From contig CM065313.1 in the NCBI GenBank assembly GCA_033032175.1, positions 15,787,327 through 15,851,326 on the forward strand: a stretch of DNA of 64,000 bases, read 5' to 3'. This document shows, piece after piece, positions 13,561 to 42,129 of this stretch (within the stretch, counting starts at the first letter, position 1; the number at the start of each line of letters is the position of its first letter). The notes below the pieces were generated by a model that saw nothing but the letters and a program-made list of their open reading frames with translations, had not been told where the DNA came from and did no database searches. A program made the position numbers and the translations under genes. Source of the DNA: Saturnia japonica. Taxonomy: Eukaryota > Arthropoda > Insecta > Lepidoptera > Saturniidae.

Positions 13561-16500
13561 TCACAATTACTCTCTTTTGGTTTCTTGCGTTTCGGATTAA
13601 ACCAGTGTATAACGAATACCTACATATAAATAAATAATTACACAGGGTTAATACTACTTAATGCTGGTAGTGTTCGAACACCAGTCAGTTCGAAAAGAAA
13701 TAATAGATTCGGTCGTTTGCTTCAGCGCTGAGTATGTAACAAAGTTATACCTACTTAAGCCCCGTCGACATGCTTGCCTAACCTTGGTAAACATTCTCAA
13801 ATTCAAACGTGTGCATAGAGCTTTTGGCTTGGTTTGCGAAGGCTTGTCTTGGCTTGCCACCGATCCGTGCGAAGTTGGTATTTGATGCACAAATTATAGG
13901 AGCAAGCGCTTACGATGCGTGTAATTAGTATCGCTTGCGCGAAATAAATACTTGATAAATAATATCATTATAAGTAACAGCAAACTGATGTGTTACTTTT
14001 ATTTTATTCTAAATTTATATACTACTATAAATTAGTATTTTTTAGCAATATTACTTCTGTGAATTCGCTTTTTCTTATAATGTACGCTTGGAACAAATTC
14101 CCGCCATTAAGCGTGGAATGGTACAGGAATAGTGCGGAGAAATTTCCAGTCGCAGGTGCGGGCTCACACGCTAACTACTCTATATAAATGCCCTCCAGTT
14201 ACATTTTCTTTTTCTACATGGCTAAACATTTCCCCTGTGTTATTCGGTCTTTTACCTTCTTCAGTGCTAACGAATAGAGGCTATTTATCTTTTCTGTCTC
14301 CTTGTCTTCATTTATTATGACTAAACAGTACTCGAGAATTATTTAAATTGGTTTCTTTCCGATTTCTTTCTTTTGCAGACTCTTGCTTTAATAGGACCGT
14401 ACGAATTTCCAGGAATCTTTGAGTATGTACCTAAGGCGTGTCTGGTGTAAATTATTTATAAATTTTGTACTCACTGTTGGTACTCAAATTTATAATAATA
14501 TTTTAGATGAGTTGATATGCTTGTGATAAACTTTTTCTATGACTACGCATAATATAATCCATCTACGGAACAGCTTTGTGATTTAGTATGCAAAGTAAAG
14601 GTGCGGCGCGGCGGCGGCGACCTGCCACCTTGTCGCGTCGTCGTGATAATGATAAATGTTGGTCCCGGCAACCCCTATCAAAAATATTTTCCGATTCCGG
14701 CCCACGTCCGGACCCGTTTACCTAAATAAAAAATGAACAAACATTGTTCTACTCGCAATTCTCACAATCAAAACGCAAAAAATACCTTTTTCGCGAATTT
14801 CTTGTCGAGTTTTACCACTCACTTTAATTAATTGCTTCATTGATGTCACGTTTTTTATTATTTCTTATTGGTTCATGATTTATATACGGTCTGTCAGACG
14901 ACGCAAAGTTTGTTTTACGAATATGATTATAATATACATATACATCAAAGTACATATTATTATATCAAACGTATTAAGAATTCCAAATGAATGATGTTGT
15001 TCATTCGTCATTACATTTACCTAGAGATATAGATATTTATATAAGTTAAACTGAATGAAGAGTTATGAGACAATAAGGGATATCATATTAGTTTATAAGT
15101 TACGTAAGACACGACTTCGCTCTAGGGCTTCACGATATTGGATATAGTTTTCCCGTGTTTGTCAATGTGAGAGACACCGTCGATCGTTCTATATATTCTC
15201 GTGAAAGAAATTCACTAGAACCTACTTAGAAACTCACTGTTCGATAGCAAACAGATAAGCATCAGTCGTTAGGTAAACAGCGTTGGTTCAAAATGGTTAG
15301 TTTATTAGCAGTAAGGCGACGCGACGCATGTTCGTACTCAAAATAACCTGTTTGAAACAAATAAAATTGTTGAAGAATAACCCGTTTGAATTAATGCGTA
15401 AATTAATCAATTTGTCTCCGTCAAAATAAAAATTAGATTTTTAATTAAAAATGTAGGTATGTAAAAAATTAAATTTACTGTATCGCTAAAATATACCTAC
15501 ATTAGTAAAGACTGATTCAAAAACTACTTAGCTGGTAACAATTTCAATAAATCATTCTTATACTTATACCTCCTTACGACATCAGGACCTTCAAGCGTTA
15601 ACATGAAGAGATATTTATGTAGGCTGGCATGACAGCGGCGACCGCCGATGGATTTTATTTTTTCAGGTGGTTGCATTTGTGTTTGGATTGTACTGAGCTT
15701 CATCAGGAACAGTACTGTGTATTTACCGAACTACTATATAAAAAAAAAGTACTTACTTACTTTGAGAACAGCATAATATATTTATTAACATAAGCGTAAA
15801 TGGTATATAGCATATAAGTGATATGTTAACATAACTTGACGACAATAAGAGTTTGTATTTAATGATATTAAAATAATACAAAATATATTACTTACTACAT
15901 AAAATAAATTAAAATAACAGTTAGTATGCGAGACCACAGAATACAGTGCGTTTTAAAGCTCAGCTTCCTTTCCATTCCAGTATGCATCGCTCGCAAATGT
16001 ATTATTTTAATTCTACTGATTGCTATTTCGCATTCCATCTGAGCGTCGCGTCGTGTCGTCGTTTAATCAAGATAAACTCGCATCTCTGTGCGCTCGACGA
16101 CTGCGTCACTCTGAAACTAAATGACCAGCCCGCGCTGAACAAAGACAAGGGACTTTAGTAACAATCGATCAATGAGAAAGCGTTTACTTGACACCGCAGT
16201 GCCGTGATCAGCTTCACGCTGGATATGTTTCTTTAACACTGTTACAATATTGACTAAGCTTATTTCTAACTAATATAATACATATGGAACAAAATTTACA
16301 TTGCTGAATATAGATTACATCAAGGATGTTTCAATATTGTAGGAAATTAATTGAAATCATTATTTTATAATTATTGTGGAGAGGTAAAAAATATCCATCA
16401 GTTTTTGATGGAGTGCTTTAATAATATTAACATGAACACTATCAATTTCCCCGTTAATTATATTGTTCAGTTCTTCTAGAAAGGTTTGTTACAATTTCTA

Positions 16501-17280
16501 AAATCATTACACAGTTTCAAACTCAATATGGCAAGATAAGCTAATTTTACTAGGTCCAACTGTAGACATTGGAATGTAGGTAAAACCCACTCTGGGCACA
16601 AAATAGGTTTATGTTATTCAACATAACATAAGTTGGACTTTACTAAACTACTAAAAAAAAAATTAGAGGAAAATACAAATAATTATACATACCAATTAGA
16701 GTAACCTGTCACGACTGCTCACTGCGTTGCCCTAACAACTGCTCGAAACTACTGCTGCTTTTACTTATCGTTCATTATAAACACATGATGGAGGGCATAG
16801 AAATATATATCTGCTTAAAAATCATGCCATGTTCCTACTAGAGAGAGAGGAAGGATAGATCTCTTTTCTACCCTAACAAACCTTACATACTTCTGTGACG
16901 GTACCAAGTGATTTGTCTCTAACGTCAAATTAGTTTTTATTTTTAAACAACTAAGTTGGCAAACGAACTTATGACCCACCTGATGGCAAGCATTTACCGT
17001 AGCCTATGAACGTTTGCATCACCATAAGTACCTATCAATAGCGCGTTTTTGATCTTGAATGCCCTTCTCCAAGAAGTTTCACAGCAGCAACAGTACAGGT
17101 TATTTAGCTGCGATCCTATCTAGGGTGAAGGTATTTCACCAGTCGGGTTGCCCCAAATAGAGAGAGTTTTCTCTGTGACCCATCTCTCTTCTTCCTCCAA
17201 GGAGCTCTGAAACAGATTCGAAACTGAAAACATTTATTTATTCAATTATTGACAAAGTTATTAAATACAGACGAAAAATC
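13561..17280. other. Intergenic DNA
   Basis: No recognisable gene. Contains repeat R1 copy b (16965-17215) and small GC-richer spots at 14600-14640 and 15630-15650 without structure that I can interpret. Confidence 0.45.
16965..17215. repeat. Interspersed repeat R1, copy b (inverted)
   Basis: Reads cctgatggcaagcatttacc, gtagcctatgaacg, atagcgcgtttttgatcttg and cccttctccaag, the reverse orientation of 13085-13270. Confidence 0.6.
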
Positions 17281-17499
17281 TTGACCTAGTCTTTAGTGGC
17301 AGTTTGAGTGTAGTTCAGAGAGTTCTGCCGCGGTGATAACTCACAGTGAGTACGTGTGCTAGTGTCTGTACGGACTATAACAGTAAATCTGTACCAGGCC
17401 CGGATTTACACCGCTCCGAGTACGTGGCCGCGCTCCTACTTAATTACCTCCGAGATTGGTTCCCTTCGCGAAGCGGCGCAGTCAACGTATATTTCAGTC

Positions 17500-17514
17500 G
17501 GTTGCCTAGCAACC
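17500..17514. promoter_or_regulatory. Palindromic X-box (RFX-type) motif
   Basis: The 15-mer ggttgcctagcaacc is a perfect palindrome around one central base, with GTTGCC and AGCAAC half-sites one base apart, the form bound by RFX factors. It lies in a GC-rich island (17280-17560) unlike its surroundings. No neighbouring gene is recognised, so its role is unknown. Confidence 0.4.
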
Positions 17515-17814
17515 ACTTTTCATTATCAGCTGTAAGTCTGGCGTAGAACCGGCTCAGATTTGACCTCGCTTTTATTTCACTTTCTCTATTTCAATAGATT
17601 TCTTTTTATAGGTTCCAGGACTATAATAAAACATTTTTATTTCTACAGACACGTTTTAGATATTAGGTAAGCTATACTTATATATTCTCAAGTATGTTAT
17701 AATTACAGAAAATTTATCTCAGTATATCAATTTGAGGGTGTAACCTAACCGAGCGGATATTAGAAAATACTCTACCGCCATGCTATGATTTCATTACGAT
17801 GTGTTTTACCTTCT

Positions 17815-17905
17815 CTGAAATCTCAAGCTCGTTGCAAGGATTTGAATTCACGTCGATCGATGCGGTGTCCGTACATGCTACCACTAAGCCATCATTGCTA
17901 AGAAT
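17815..17905 (-). repeat. tRNA-like SINE head (second family)
   Basis: The minus strand reads tggcttagtggtagc (a strong A box at 17877-17891) and, about 28 bases on, gaattcaaatcc (a B box at 17838-17849). The fold does not complete an obvious tRNA, so a tRNA-derived SINE or tRNA pseudogene is likelier than a working tRNA. Confidence 0.5.
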
Positions 17906-19529
17906 ACGTATCAAAAAACACCTGCCTGACTAACTACCACCCTCAAGTTGAAAATTTTTCGCCAATCACCTACAGGTGTGTCACGGCGGCTGTACTTGAG
18001 ATCCTGTTCCCGCACTAGGCTCGGCGTGTTACCACCCCACCTTGGGCAATACCATCATTTAACATCAGATGAAATTGTGGCCAATCACTAAACCTATAAA
18101 AGAATCTATATTATCAACGTAATTATTCCAGTACTGAGCCTCGTCTCGAGCAAATTTATAGCTTTAATCACGATGCCATTTTTAAATGTATTGGCTACTA
18201 TTAACGTATTCATATTGAAACGAAAATGAATCTTCACATTTTTTTTTTTTCATTTAAAAGCAATGTTACAAGATATTTCATTATAAAAAAGTCACTACTA
18301 CAGAAAACAATCTAAAATTATAGTTTTAAAATGTAAATACGAATATATTGTAACAGAGTTTGCACTCTGATTAAAGGAACGTACAATATTTAGAACGTTC
18401 AGATTTCCTAAGGATAATTTCACTAAGTAATTAAGTTATAATCGATCAATGTAAAATCAGTAGATTGATATAATTTACCAAACGGCGTGAATCACAAAAC
18501 ATCGAATCGGTATTCAACTAGTTTATCCCTTGGACATCCGCGCTTTCCAACTTATTAACTTTTCTAAACACTTATTTCGTTTTGAAATCTGTTTCACCCC
18601 CTTGGAAATGATTGAATAAGTTATTGAAAAACTCGAAATCCGTAAGAAACTGAAGTAACTGGTAAATTGTGAAGTATCCATGAGCTTTTATCGAGTTCGT
18701 AAATTGACAATCACTAATGTCGAACTTAATGTTGCCACACAATTTTTTCGTTCTTGTCGTACCGTTTATTTGTAGTTCCGATTATTTTATCTTTAAAAGT
18801 GTAATTATTAAATTGAGAGTTATTATTATATGAGCCTACTTATTAGGTCTACTTACTAAGAAGATTAATTCTATAACACGTAGAACAAAATATCTATTAA
18901 TAAATAATATATTTTTAATTCTAATTACTGTGTACTTTATTTTCCCATTTATATTTCTATTCTCTCGAATCCCAGAAGTTTGGTCGGGCAACGTACGATT
19001 GTATAGAATAACTTTGCAATAGTAATCGTATGTCTTACCAATAGCTCCGAGCGCTAGATATTACTATTATTAAAATCAAATTAACTAGCAACACAGGAAA
19101 CGTCACTATAGTCTCCGGAATTACAAAACGGAATTTATTGAACAAGTTAATTAAAATTCATTTTCTCTGCGTTTGTTTCAATAAATGTCTATCAAGTAAT
19201 TATTGGGTTTTGCTATAACGTGACAATGCAGATCTGTTTTTATACTATTATGATTAAACTTTTTAATTGTGTCGAAATTTGTATTAAGTTAAAATAATGT
19301 TTTAAAATGAAATATTAGCAATTGTTTCAAATAATCGACTTGTTTAACAATAAAATACCAAATCATTTTGATTTATGTTTTATGTTAGTACTATTTTTAT
19401 TAGAAATAATACTTTGATGAACGCTCTAAATTCATAAAAATATGTAAAAAAATATAAAACCGATAATATCAGAATTAATCGTCAAGAAGACAACTGGAAT
19501 GAAATTAAAGTCTGCCACATTGCGTCAAA

Positions 19530-19672
19530 AAAGTTCGCCTTTATGATGCGCCATCTCCAATTTGCCCGATTTGCGGATACATCGAAAATGTACATCATAT
19601 TGTGGTGAAGCGTGTTCGAAGTGAATCTACTAGGTCTTCTTTGCCAAGGGATCTCTTTAAAATTAAGTAAAT
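19530..19672 (+). pseudogene. LINE C-terminal zinc-knuckle remnant
   Basis: One frame reads YDAPSPICPICGYIENVHHI followed by VVKRVRSE and ends at a TAA. The spacing C-x2-C-x6-7-H matches the zinc knuckle at the C-terminus of Jockey/R1-like LINE proteins; the expected final Cys is Arg. No further protein homology is visible around it. It lies about 200 bases upstream of the copy 1 shared promoter block. Confidence 0.55.
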
Positions 19673-19860
19673 TAATTCTAGTTATTTCGTAGTTTTCTTG
19701 TAAAGTTTATATTAAATAGGCATTTTGGCGACTAAGCTTAAAATAAAGAAAAAAAAACCAATAACATGTCTATGACAAAAACTTTCTGTTCAAAATTTAG
19801 TTACACTATGCTCACATACATTTGTGAAAAGGCGTACTTGTTTATACACGCAAAAAATAT

Positions 19861-20304
19861 CCACGCTCGTAAAAGTAATTGCTCGTTAGTTTAGCAAGAA
19901 TATGGAACGTTGTATTTGATAACGTGGTAGTAGATATTGCAACGGTATCAACGCAAATCGCCTAACAACAATATTCAAGATCCGAATAAACACGCGTAAT
20001 AATCAATCCTCCGCAGCGTCTTATACCGCGCGCTCGCGTTCGTGTGCACCGTGCGGGCATTTGTTACTGTTTCTGTTTTAATTTAATTTCAAAAATTAAC
20101 AATATTTATGTCAAATTTATCTATTATCATATCTAAAATTCATTAAAAAAAATGTTCTATATAATTTACGAATAACAATAATTTAATTGCTACGTATCCT
20201 GTTAGATAACAAAAGGTGTTTTATCTATCGATTAATTTATAGGATAGTTTAGTTATAATTATAATAATTATTATTATCATAATAAGTGAAATAATTGTGC
20301 AAGA
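19861..20304 (+). promoter_or_regulatory. Putative promoter/5' UTR of copy 1
   Basis: A block at 19861-20041 is shared with 44624-44811 upstream of copy 2, including gttgtatttgataa, cgcaaatcgcctaacaacaa and aatcaatcct. Surrounding intergenic DNA does not align by eye, so the block marks either the duplication edge or a kept regulatory/5' UTR region. I see no clear TATA box. The transcription start is unknown. Confidence 0.45.
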
Positions 20305-34517
<14,213 letters not shown>

Positions 34518-34759
34518 ACTAACTTAATATGATAATGTCGATAGTTTATTTCAGTTGAACTTAATTAAAAGGCGAACAAACTTGTTCTATGACAGAATTG
34601 AAATGGCCGTAAAGTTTTTTTTTAATATTTTGAACGGTGGAACTTGCGGATCACATATTTAAAACCTTTTATTAAAGGAATATGTTGATTGTAGTTGTTG
34701 TTAAAATTAATACACTCGAAGATTTATTGTTTGTTTACTTGTGTATTAAGTTGATGTGG

Positions 34760-34765
34760 AATAAA
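34760..34765 (+). terminator. Candidate polyadenylation signal, copy 1
   Basis: An AATAAA lies 243 bases after the stop, inside a stretch that copy 2 also keeps (attaagttgatgtg before the hexamer). Conservation of this block in both 3' flanks supports it over other AT-rich hexamers nearby. Confidence 0.55.
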
Positions 34766-34799
34766 TCGAAATTAAGCTTTAGTGTTTAATATTGTATAT

Positions 34800-37700
34800 T
34801 CAATATTCTTATCTTCGTCTTCTTCGTGGCTACTTTCAGATAAATAATGCTAAAATGTTTATTTCTGTTCAGGTTTTGTGTATAAATTTTAGGTTGATAA
34901 TCTCTCAAATGACACGCATGCTTCATCACAGGATGCTGCATGAGCGTACTTTACATTTTTCCACGTCTTATTTATTTTTAGAAGCTCACTATATTGTTGT
35001 TTCATTGTGGTAAGGTTAATTTTATTTTTCCGCGGAGTCCTGTATTTTCTATCATTGTTAATGTTAATCAAATCTCCCTTTGTCTTGTTTCATACTTCTT
35101 TGATATTAATTTTTCCATGAAAACGATATAATATTATCAACTTTTTAAATTTCTTATCAGATTTTCACATACATCCTATTAAATAATATTCACTTAGTAC
35201 ATTATCCAAATGTTTTAAAAACAGTATATTATGTAGGTATCTTATCCTTCATTTTTTTCCCTGATATATTATTTGCCATAAATAATATGGCTTGTCGACT
35301 TAGTACAGTTTGTACATTGACAATTAGTAACCAGTGTTATTAGTTGTTAGTTACTGTTTTAAGTCTAACAAATTAAAACTTACTTTGAATATACATCAAA
35401 ATATAAATAACTAAGATACGGTAAATAATATTATTATTATAACTAAACGCAGTTATGCGTGTTCTGAAATACATCTCAGAATATAATTCGAGATGTTCAA
35501 TTTAGTTGCAATATTGAAAAGATCTGAAACTAACAATGTTTAGAAAATGTAACCTATTTTCTATATTAAACGCAACTATTAACATTTTACACAAGATACT
35601 CAACAAATTAAATTAACGAAAATATAATATTAATATGATTAAATAAATAGTTCACAAAAATATTCTAAGTAACTTATAATTTATATTCCATAATTGTAAT
35701 ATAAATAAAATATTGAAATCTTATTTATTATTATTTAATAACACTAATTAGATAAAAACTAAATTTATGAGAAAATTACAAACGATTGAATTTCTAGTTA
35801 TTTATTTATTAGCCCATGTTTTCATTAATAATATAAAATTAGTAAAATAATGTTCTAATCCAATTGATATAATTTAATTTATTAAAAAAATATATTTTAT
35901 ACTACACTAATGTTTTTATATATATAATCATGTAATGAAATATTATTTATTTAAATATTGTACATAATATAGAAGGAACTCGTAATAATAAAACATTTTG
36001 ATCACAATAACTAACCAAACTAGCCAAATTACTTTTTTCTAAACTACGTAATGTTTTTTTTTAATTGTATAAATTTTCAACAATGTTCATTGGATTAATT
36101 ATGTTATTATTAACAATGATATTTTATAAGTAGATACACGGCATTGACGCTCTTTATATGCCATCATGAATGTTGGGCAATTGCCCTCAGTTCACTTTCG
36201 ACTTGATACCGGCGCAGGCGCGAGCGAGAAGAAACTTTTATCCTTTTTTGACAACAAAGTTTCCGTCTTACGCTGTGATTTCCTATCTCTTTTATTTCAA
36301 CATGTTGGTAACAAAATTTGTACCGCTTTCAAATTGCTTTTAGTGAGAGTATAATGCGTCTATTTATAAAACGTCATTGAATTAATATTTTTACCGAGTA
36401 CTGTGGGGCACTTGAGAATGACGCTATTGTAACTTAACATAAATATAAACTTCAATTAATTAGTATTAAGAGAAGTTATAAAAAAAAAGGTGGAGATGAA
36501 AATTTTAAATGTAGAAGTGAATATACTCCATATAGAATAGATATATCGAATAATTGATTATATTCTTACGCAGGACCCCAGATGTTTTTTCTAACCGAAA
36601 AAGGTCCTAAATGCAGTAGATTTATGTAAAACTAACCGTGTGCCCCATGGAATTTCCCATTCGTAACATCTCAGGAGTCGTCCTATTATTAACACCTGAA
36701 GGTATGGACTTATCACAAATCTTTTCTTAAAACTTGCCTGTTTTTTTAAATATGGAACCAGAAATATAAACATTTTAAAGAGAAGGATTTTTTTCTTTCG
36801 AAATATTTTGGTAAATGATACTGTGACTGGCAACATAATAGAACAATTGCATGCAAAATTTAAAAAACGCTGGCAACTCTGCTTAGTTTGACGTTGTGTA
36901 TTTATCCATTGAAACTATTATTTCGAGTAAAATTAAATGAATAATATTTTGGATCAGATCTCGTAGTTATTTATATTTGTTACAGAGACGATCTTTCAAT
37001 CGTCGGATTATTTTATTAGAGGAATAATTCTGATATTTTGACAGATAATGTATGGGAAATCTGTCAAAATTTAAAAATAATTTCTCAAAGTTATCTGTTG
37101 ATTGAAAAATCGGCCCCTTAATATAATTTTTTATATAAAGTGTATCATAATAATTTGATTTACGTCTTACATATCTTTAAAAATGATAATTGTGTAGTTT
37201 ATATTTAAATATAAATAAAATCTAGTTAATAATTACAAAGATAAGTGATTTTAATAAAACATGTTCAATGTTCTTTCGGCCTACTTTGTTAGTTATTCAG
37301 AGAATGCAGAATTATTAGCTAATATTTTGTGTTGTATTTCATATTTTTAACAATAAAATAATGTTGTGATGTTATGTTTAACATAAATTAATTCTCAAGA
37401 AATCAGTTTTATTCTTATTTTAATACATTATAGTGATTCCTTAGCACAAGTTATTTAAAGCATTTTTGTGTGCAACAATTTTGTGTTTATCATTAAGGCC
37501 TTGTTAACTTTTATCAAGTAATTTATTTCTAATTTCATTAATAATTTATCAGGGCATTATTACATTTAATTCATTTTTCATTTTCCTTACGTCTTTTACA
37601 GTAATGTAATATTACCACTGAAGCAATTGTTCTATGAGGTTTTCGTGGCTATTTAAAACGCCAACTAGTGCCCTGATAAGTAATTTTGACATTTTACTTA

Positions 37701-40700
37701 CTGTATTGAAAGTAAGTATATCTCTCTTAAAGGTATATCAGTTTGTAAATGTGTAGACTTTTTTTTATTTCTTACAGTAATGTGACCCAGTTATTAAGTG
37801 TATCTATCGAACTGAAAACAAGAAATGTATGTGTGTGTGTTATCTTTTAAAGTAGTCCTACTGACACTCACTATACGATCACTACGATTTGCAGCATAAA
37901 GTCTGGCGCAAATCAAGTACCTACTTTAAAATAGTTTGACAGTCCGCCTGTCCTATAGTAAAAAATATATTACCGATATACCATTTTAATGAATACTAAA
38001 AACTGAAAATATAATGAAAGTTTAAATTTATTGGAAATAATAACGTATGCATAATAATACTTAACGTTTTTAAAAAAACAGAACTTTAGACAGATAACCC
38101 GTATGACCCCCCTATTCTGTGGTATGTCGTTCCGCAGACAAGCGGCTGTGGTCGCCGTCGTTCTGAATGAAATGTATTTATTATATATTATAGATATTAG
38201 ATCGTGCTGCCAGGGCCGTAGTACTCGATTACATTTGACGTTAGACAAACATAGTTAATATAATTAATTATATGTAAATTATGTATATATAATGGTAGTT
38301 ATAGAGGGTTATAATATTTTAGCTTTAGTTTTACGTGTGTAGGCTATGTTGTTATTTAATTATTGTAATTTTTTTTGTATAATGCATGAGCGCGTGCGTT
38401 TGTTGATATATTTGTTTTTTAATATTTATAGATATCGTACTCGGATACTGGCACGATTGACGAGTTGTGTTTACAATAAGGTATAAAAATGTAATAATAA
38501 TTAATCCAGTAAAGAGTAGAAAATGGGCGAGATTCATATAAAATTGTCAATAATGACAGCAAGATACCGTGTCATAAAATATAGTAAAATTGGGTACAAT
38601 AGTTTTTATGACGTCAAAGAATTCTTTCTCGCTTCGATTTCTCTATACTCGGTGCGTTTTTTATTCGCACTAAATAAATTGACAATCACTAATGTTAAAC
38701 TTGAAAATAATATTGATACATTTATGTTTGTAGCGCTTTTGTGCCAACAATTATTTTACGGTCCAATTGTTTGAATCGTAAAATTTTAAGTAGTGAATTG
38801 CGGTTTCATTGTAATATTTTGTGTTATTCAATATACCCGATAATTAAACTATAAAATGGACAAATTACAAAACAAAAACTAAAAAGGGCGTTTCGGTTGG
38901 CCCACGATTGACGAGATTTTACCAACCTTATTCGGCATTCACCTTTGGAGGGTTCAACTTTTTTTTTTACAAATTTTATTAATAGGAATTTTACGATTAG
39001 TGACTCCACTATTTTAAAAGTTTAATAAACTAGCAACATATTAAATGTCATTTTCCTCCGTGGGAACAAAAAACGCACTTTAGGAAGTGTAAGAACGTTA
39101 ATTATTATTAATAAACATTTAAACGAATTTTCCATCTACACGCTCTATGTGTGCAAAATAAAAAAAAATAACGTCTTTTTATAAATATAATTATAACTTT
39201 ATACCATATAATATTACGTAAGTAGCGTAAAGTACTATCGGATGTTACTATTCAATATTTATTGCCATAGGTAAAGTTCAATATCAATTTCCGACGATTG
39301 AGTATTTAGTTAACAAAGCTAAATGTAATTGATTTACTTATTTAAGTAGCTTGTAGTTTATGTACTACTATCAATGTAAAAATGTTTTGTTTGTGACTCA
39401 TATTATTCACTGTTTGTTGAAACAAAAACATTTCATAATATCCGTGAATTGAATTTATTTGTAAATAATAACCAACCATTTTCAATTAAACAGACGTTAT
39501 GTCGGGATCGGCACTCCATTACTATTTTACCACGTATACTGAAAATAATGACACAATTCATAAACATGGACTTTCTGTGGTTTTATGCAATAAATTATCA
39601 TTGGTCGATATTTAATTATTTTACAAGAATTAGATAAAATTTCATTATTCATCAACGGCTAATATTATTTCTTCATAATATAGAAGGGCAGAAAAAAAGA
39701 TCACAGTCTAAATTCTGAATCTTAGTCATAAACGCGTAATATAATATTTTTTTATATAATTATTATATCTAATATTTAAAAATTATTTCCAAATTAAACA
39801 TTTCAACCGCTGATCTCGTGATGGTACAAAACTGATGATAACTTACTTCTGTTTATATTTAACAGTGGCATGTGGCAACACAACTTATGATATACTCAAT
39901 ATAACGAAATATAATTGTTACTGAGTGCGTACTGTATGTTATAACAATAATAATGATTATTATAACCATTGGCGTAGCAAACAAATTTTCCTATGGGAGG
40001 CAGCCACCCAACTGAACAGTCACTGTAAGCCAAATATATATTTTTTCTCTTCAATACTGTCGATTTTTTTAGGGTGGGCAGTGATTTTGTTGTTCCCCTT
40101 AACTACGCCCATGATTATAACGTATGTATGAAAGTTGTAGTATTTTAATATAACAATGTAATTTTTTTTTTGTTTATTAATAAAACTGTGTTTAAAAATT
40201 ACTGCGTTTTACTTGAACACTGACCATCATTCGTATGTAAGGGATGATTTCATTTCAATATATTGTAGAATAGCCGAAGCGTTAACGTCCGACGGTAGGT
40301 AGGTACCTACCAGTTTGATACATTCCAAGTTAGGGAAATTCCAGTATTTTGTTATTCATAAGTACCTTATATATTTTCGACGCTATATACAACTCAACCA
40401 ATATTGATATTTTTACTGATAAAATAAAGTAAATCACTTTTACAAATAAATCTCATATTTCATGTAATAGGTACTTATTTAAATCATGAATATAATGAAT
40501 CAGTAAATATTATTAGTTAATTTTATAGATTACTATGGTTAATATCGTGGAGTATTTGGTATTCTTTCTTTTAATAAAAATAATTTTAAAATTCAACTGA
40601 ATGAGATTACTACTATGTGCGTTAATCGAAGTGAATTCGAAACTTGCAATGAACCGAGATTTCGATCTAAACCACTTCGTTTGCATCTAAAAGCTTGTTT

Positions 40701-41200
40701 TCTGTTTGTTTGTCCATTTTGTATGGGGGCGATCAAGTATTACATAAGTAAATGAATAAATTTTCAATGGATTGGACACCCCACCTCCGCTGAATAAGCA
40801 AAATTAAGATAATTGTTGACACCCCACCTGATAAGAGGTAAGATTTTTTATTAAATATCAATGTTTCAATTCAGGAGACACTTAGTTTTTTTTCATAGCT
40901 TTAACTAAATACTGTTTTAATAAAATCAGAAACAAATTTTTTAATTCTTAATGTAGATTATATTGTTTTGAAAACTATTTCATTATTTGCGATGCTGGTA
41001 CAATGGTGAAAAATCTTGTGGACCGGAAGAAAGCAGCTAAAGTAGTATTGAGTTCAGGATGACTTCCACTTGTGTGAACATTGTGCTAAACTGTTAGAAA
41101 TTAAGAACACGAATCGTGTATGTAGGTACCTAGTACTGGCAAGATTTAACTCCAATCTCCAGCTTCCCACAAACCACTAAAATGGATTTAGTCTATACAA
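34800..41200. other. Spacer between the two mannosidase genes
   Basis: Very AT-rich. No domain, splice-consistent exon or RNA gene was recognised. It continues to about 44600 with repeats R2 and R6 and a LINE remnant. Confidence 0.5.
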
Positions 41201-41204
41201 TAAA

Positions 41205-41712
41205 TAAAATTGAAGTGTCTGTTTGTAATGTCAAAATAGCATTTTTTTACTAAATGCATATGAAAGTATATACGATACCTATAACAAAAACGCCCATTTT
41301 TAAAATTTTTGTCTGTTTTTTTGTTCCCGGTAATCTCCGAAACAGTTGGACCGATTTTGACGGGACGTTCACAGATAGATATCTGATGACATAGGGAGTA
41401 ATTTAGGCTACTTTTATTTTCTAAAAAGAATTAGGGTTCCGCACAAATTAAAAAAAAATGGGTCATGGTGAATCAATTCGGGCGCTTAAATGGCTTATGC
41501 TGTGTAAACCTTAAGAGATATAGCAAATTAATGTACTACATAATCATAGGCATTAAAAAGACCTACTAAAATGCCCGAGAGAGTATACATTTATCTTCTA
41601 AGGAACACCCAAAATAAGCATTTTTGTCTTTAAAATAGCCGGGAGCGGGGAGCAAAATTCACGCGGGCATTCTATAGTCCACGTGAGCGAAGCCACGGGC
41701 ACAGCTAGTAAT
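41205..41712 (-). repeat. Interspersed repeat R2 (minus orientation)
   Basis: From ttgaagtgtctgtttgtaat to gcgaagccacgggcacagct. It contains cccggtaatctccgaaacag. It is the inverse of 42508-43027. This class of short retroposon is frequent in Lepidoptera. Confidence 0.65.
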
Positions 41713-42129
41713 GGGAATAAAACTGAACTTAATTGAACTAAATATACCTACGTAAAAAAAACCATTAGACAGACGGAAGTTTCGTCCGTTGTCTGAAAAT
41801 ACTTATTTCTAAAGGCTTACCAGGTCGAGCAATAAATGGTTTCAAAGCTAACAAATATGAACAAGTCGATTGATCACTGACTGATCCCTATTGTACCGCA
41901 TGTGATACAAAAAGTAAATAAACAAATATAGCCTTCCACTGTTTAGCTCCCTTACCCTTACGGTTCTATATGAACACTGCCCACTGGTTCAGCGTAATTA
42001 ACACCGCAACGAAGGAATGCGTAACTCGTAATAATTTGCCCCTAATAAGCGCACAAGTATCACAATCGTGAATAATTTTTCGAGCTAGACTTCTGCCAGC
42101 TACAGGCTATCAAGAGACGTAAATTAAAA

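Noticed and set aside
17346..17546. 66-codon frame in the GC island at 17.3-17.5 kb
   Set aside because: No recognisable domain or splice support; its length is expected in a GC-rich block with few stops.
36166..36354. A frame with VHFRLDTGAGAS, like a retroviral-type aspartic protease motif
   Set aside because: Only 62 codons, with no flanking polyprotein motifs, long terminal repeats or second copy; a chance match to a five-residue motif is likely.
38500..38800. Possible third mannosidase remnant, because acaatcactaatgt occurs here and at 18710
   Set aside because: Only a short AT-rich match, with no exon sequence of the gene nearby.
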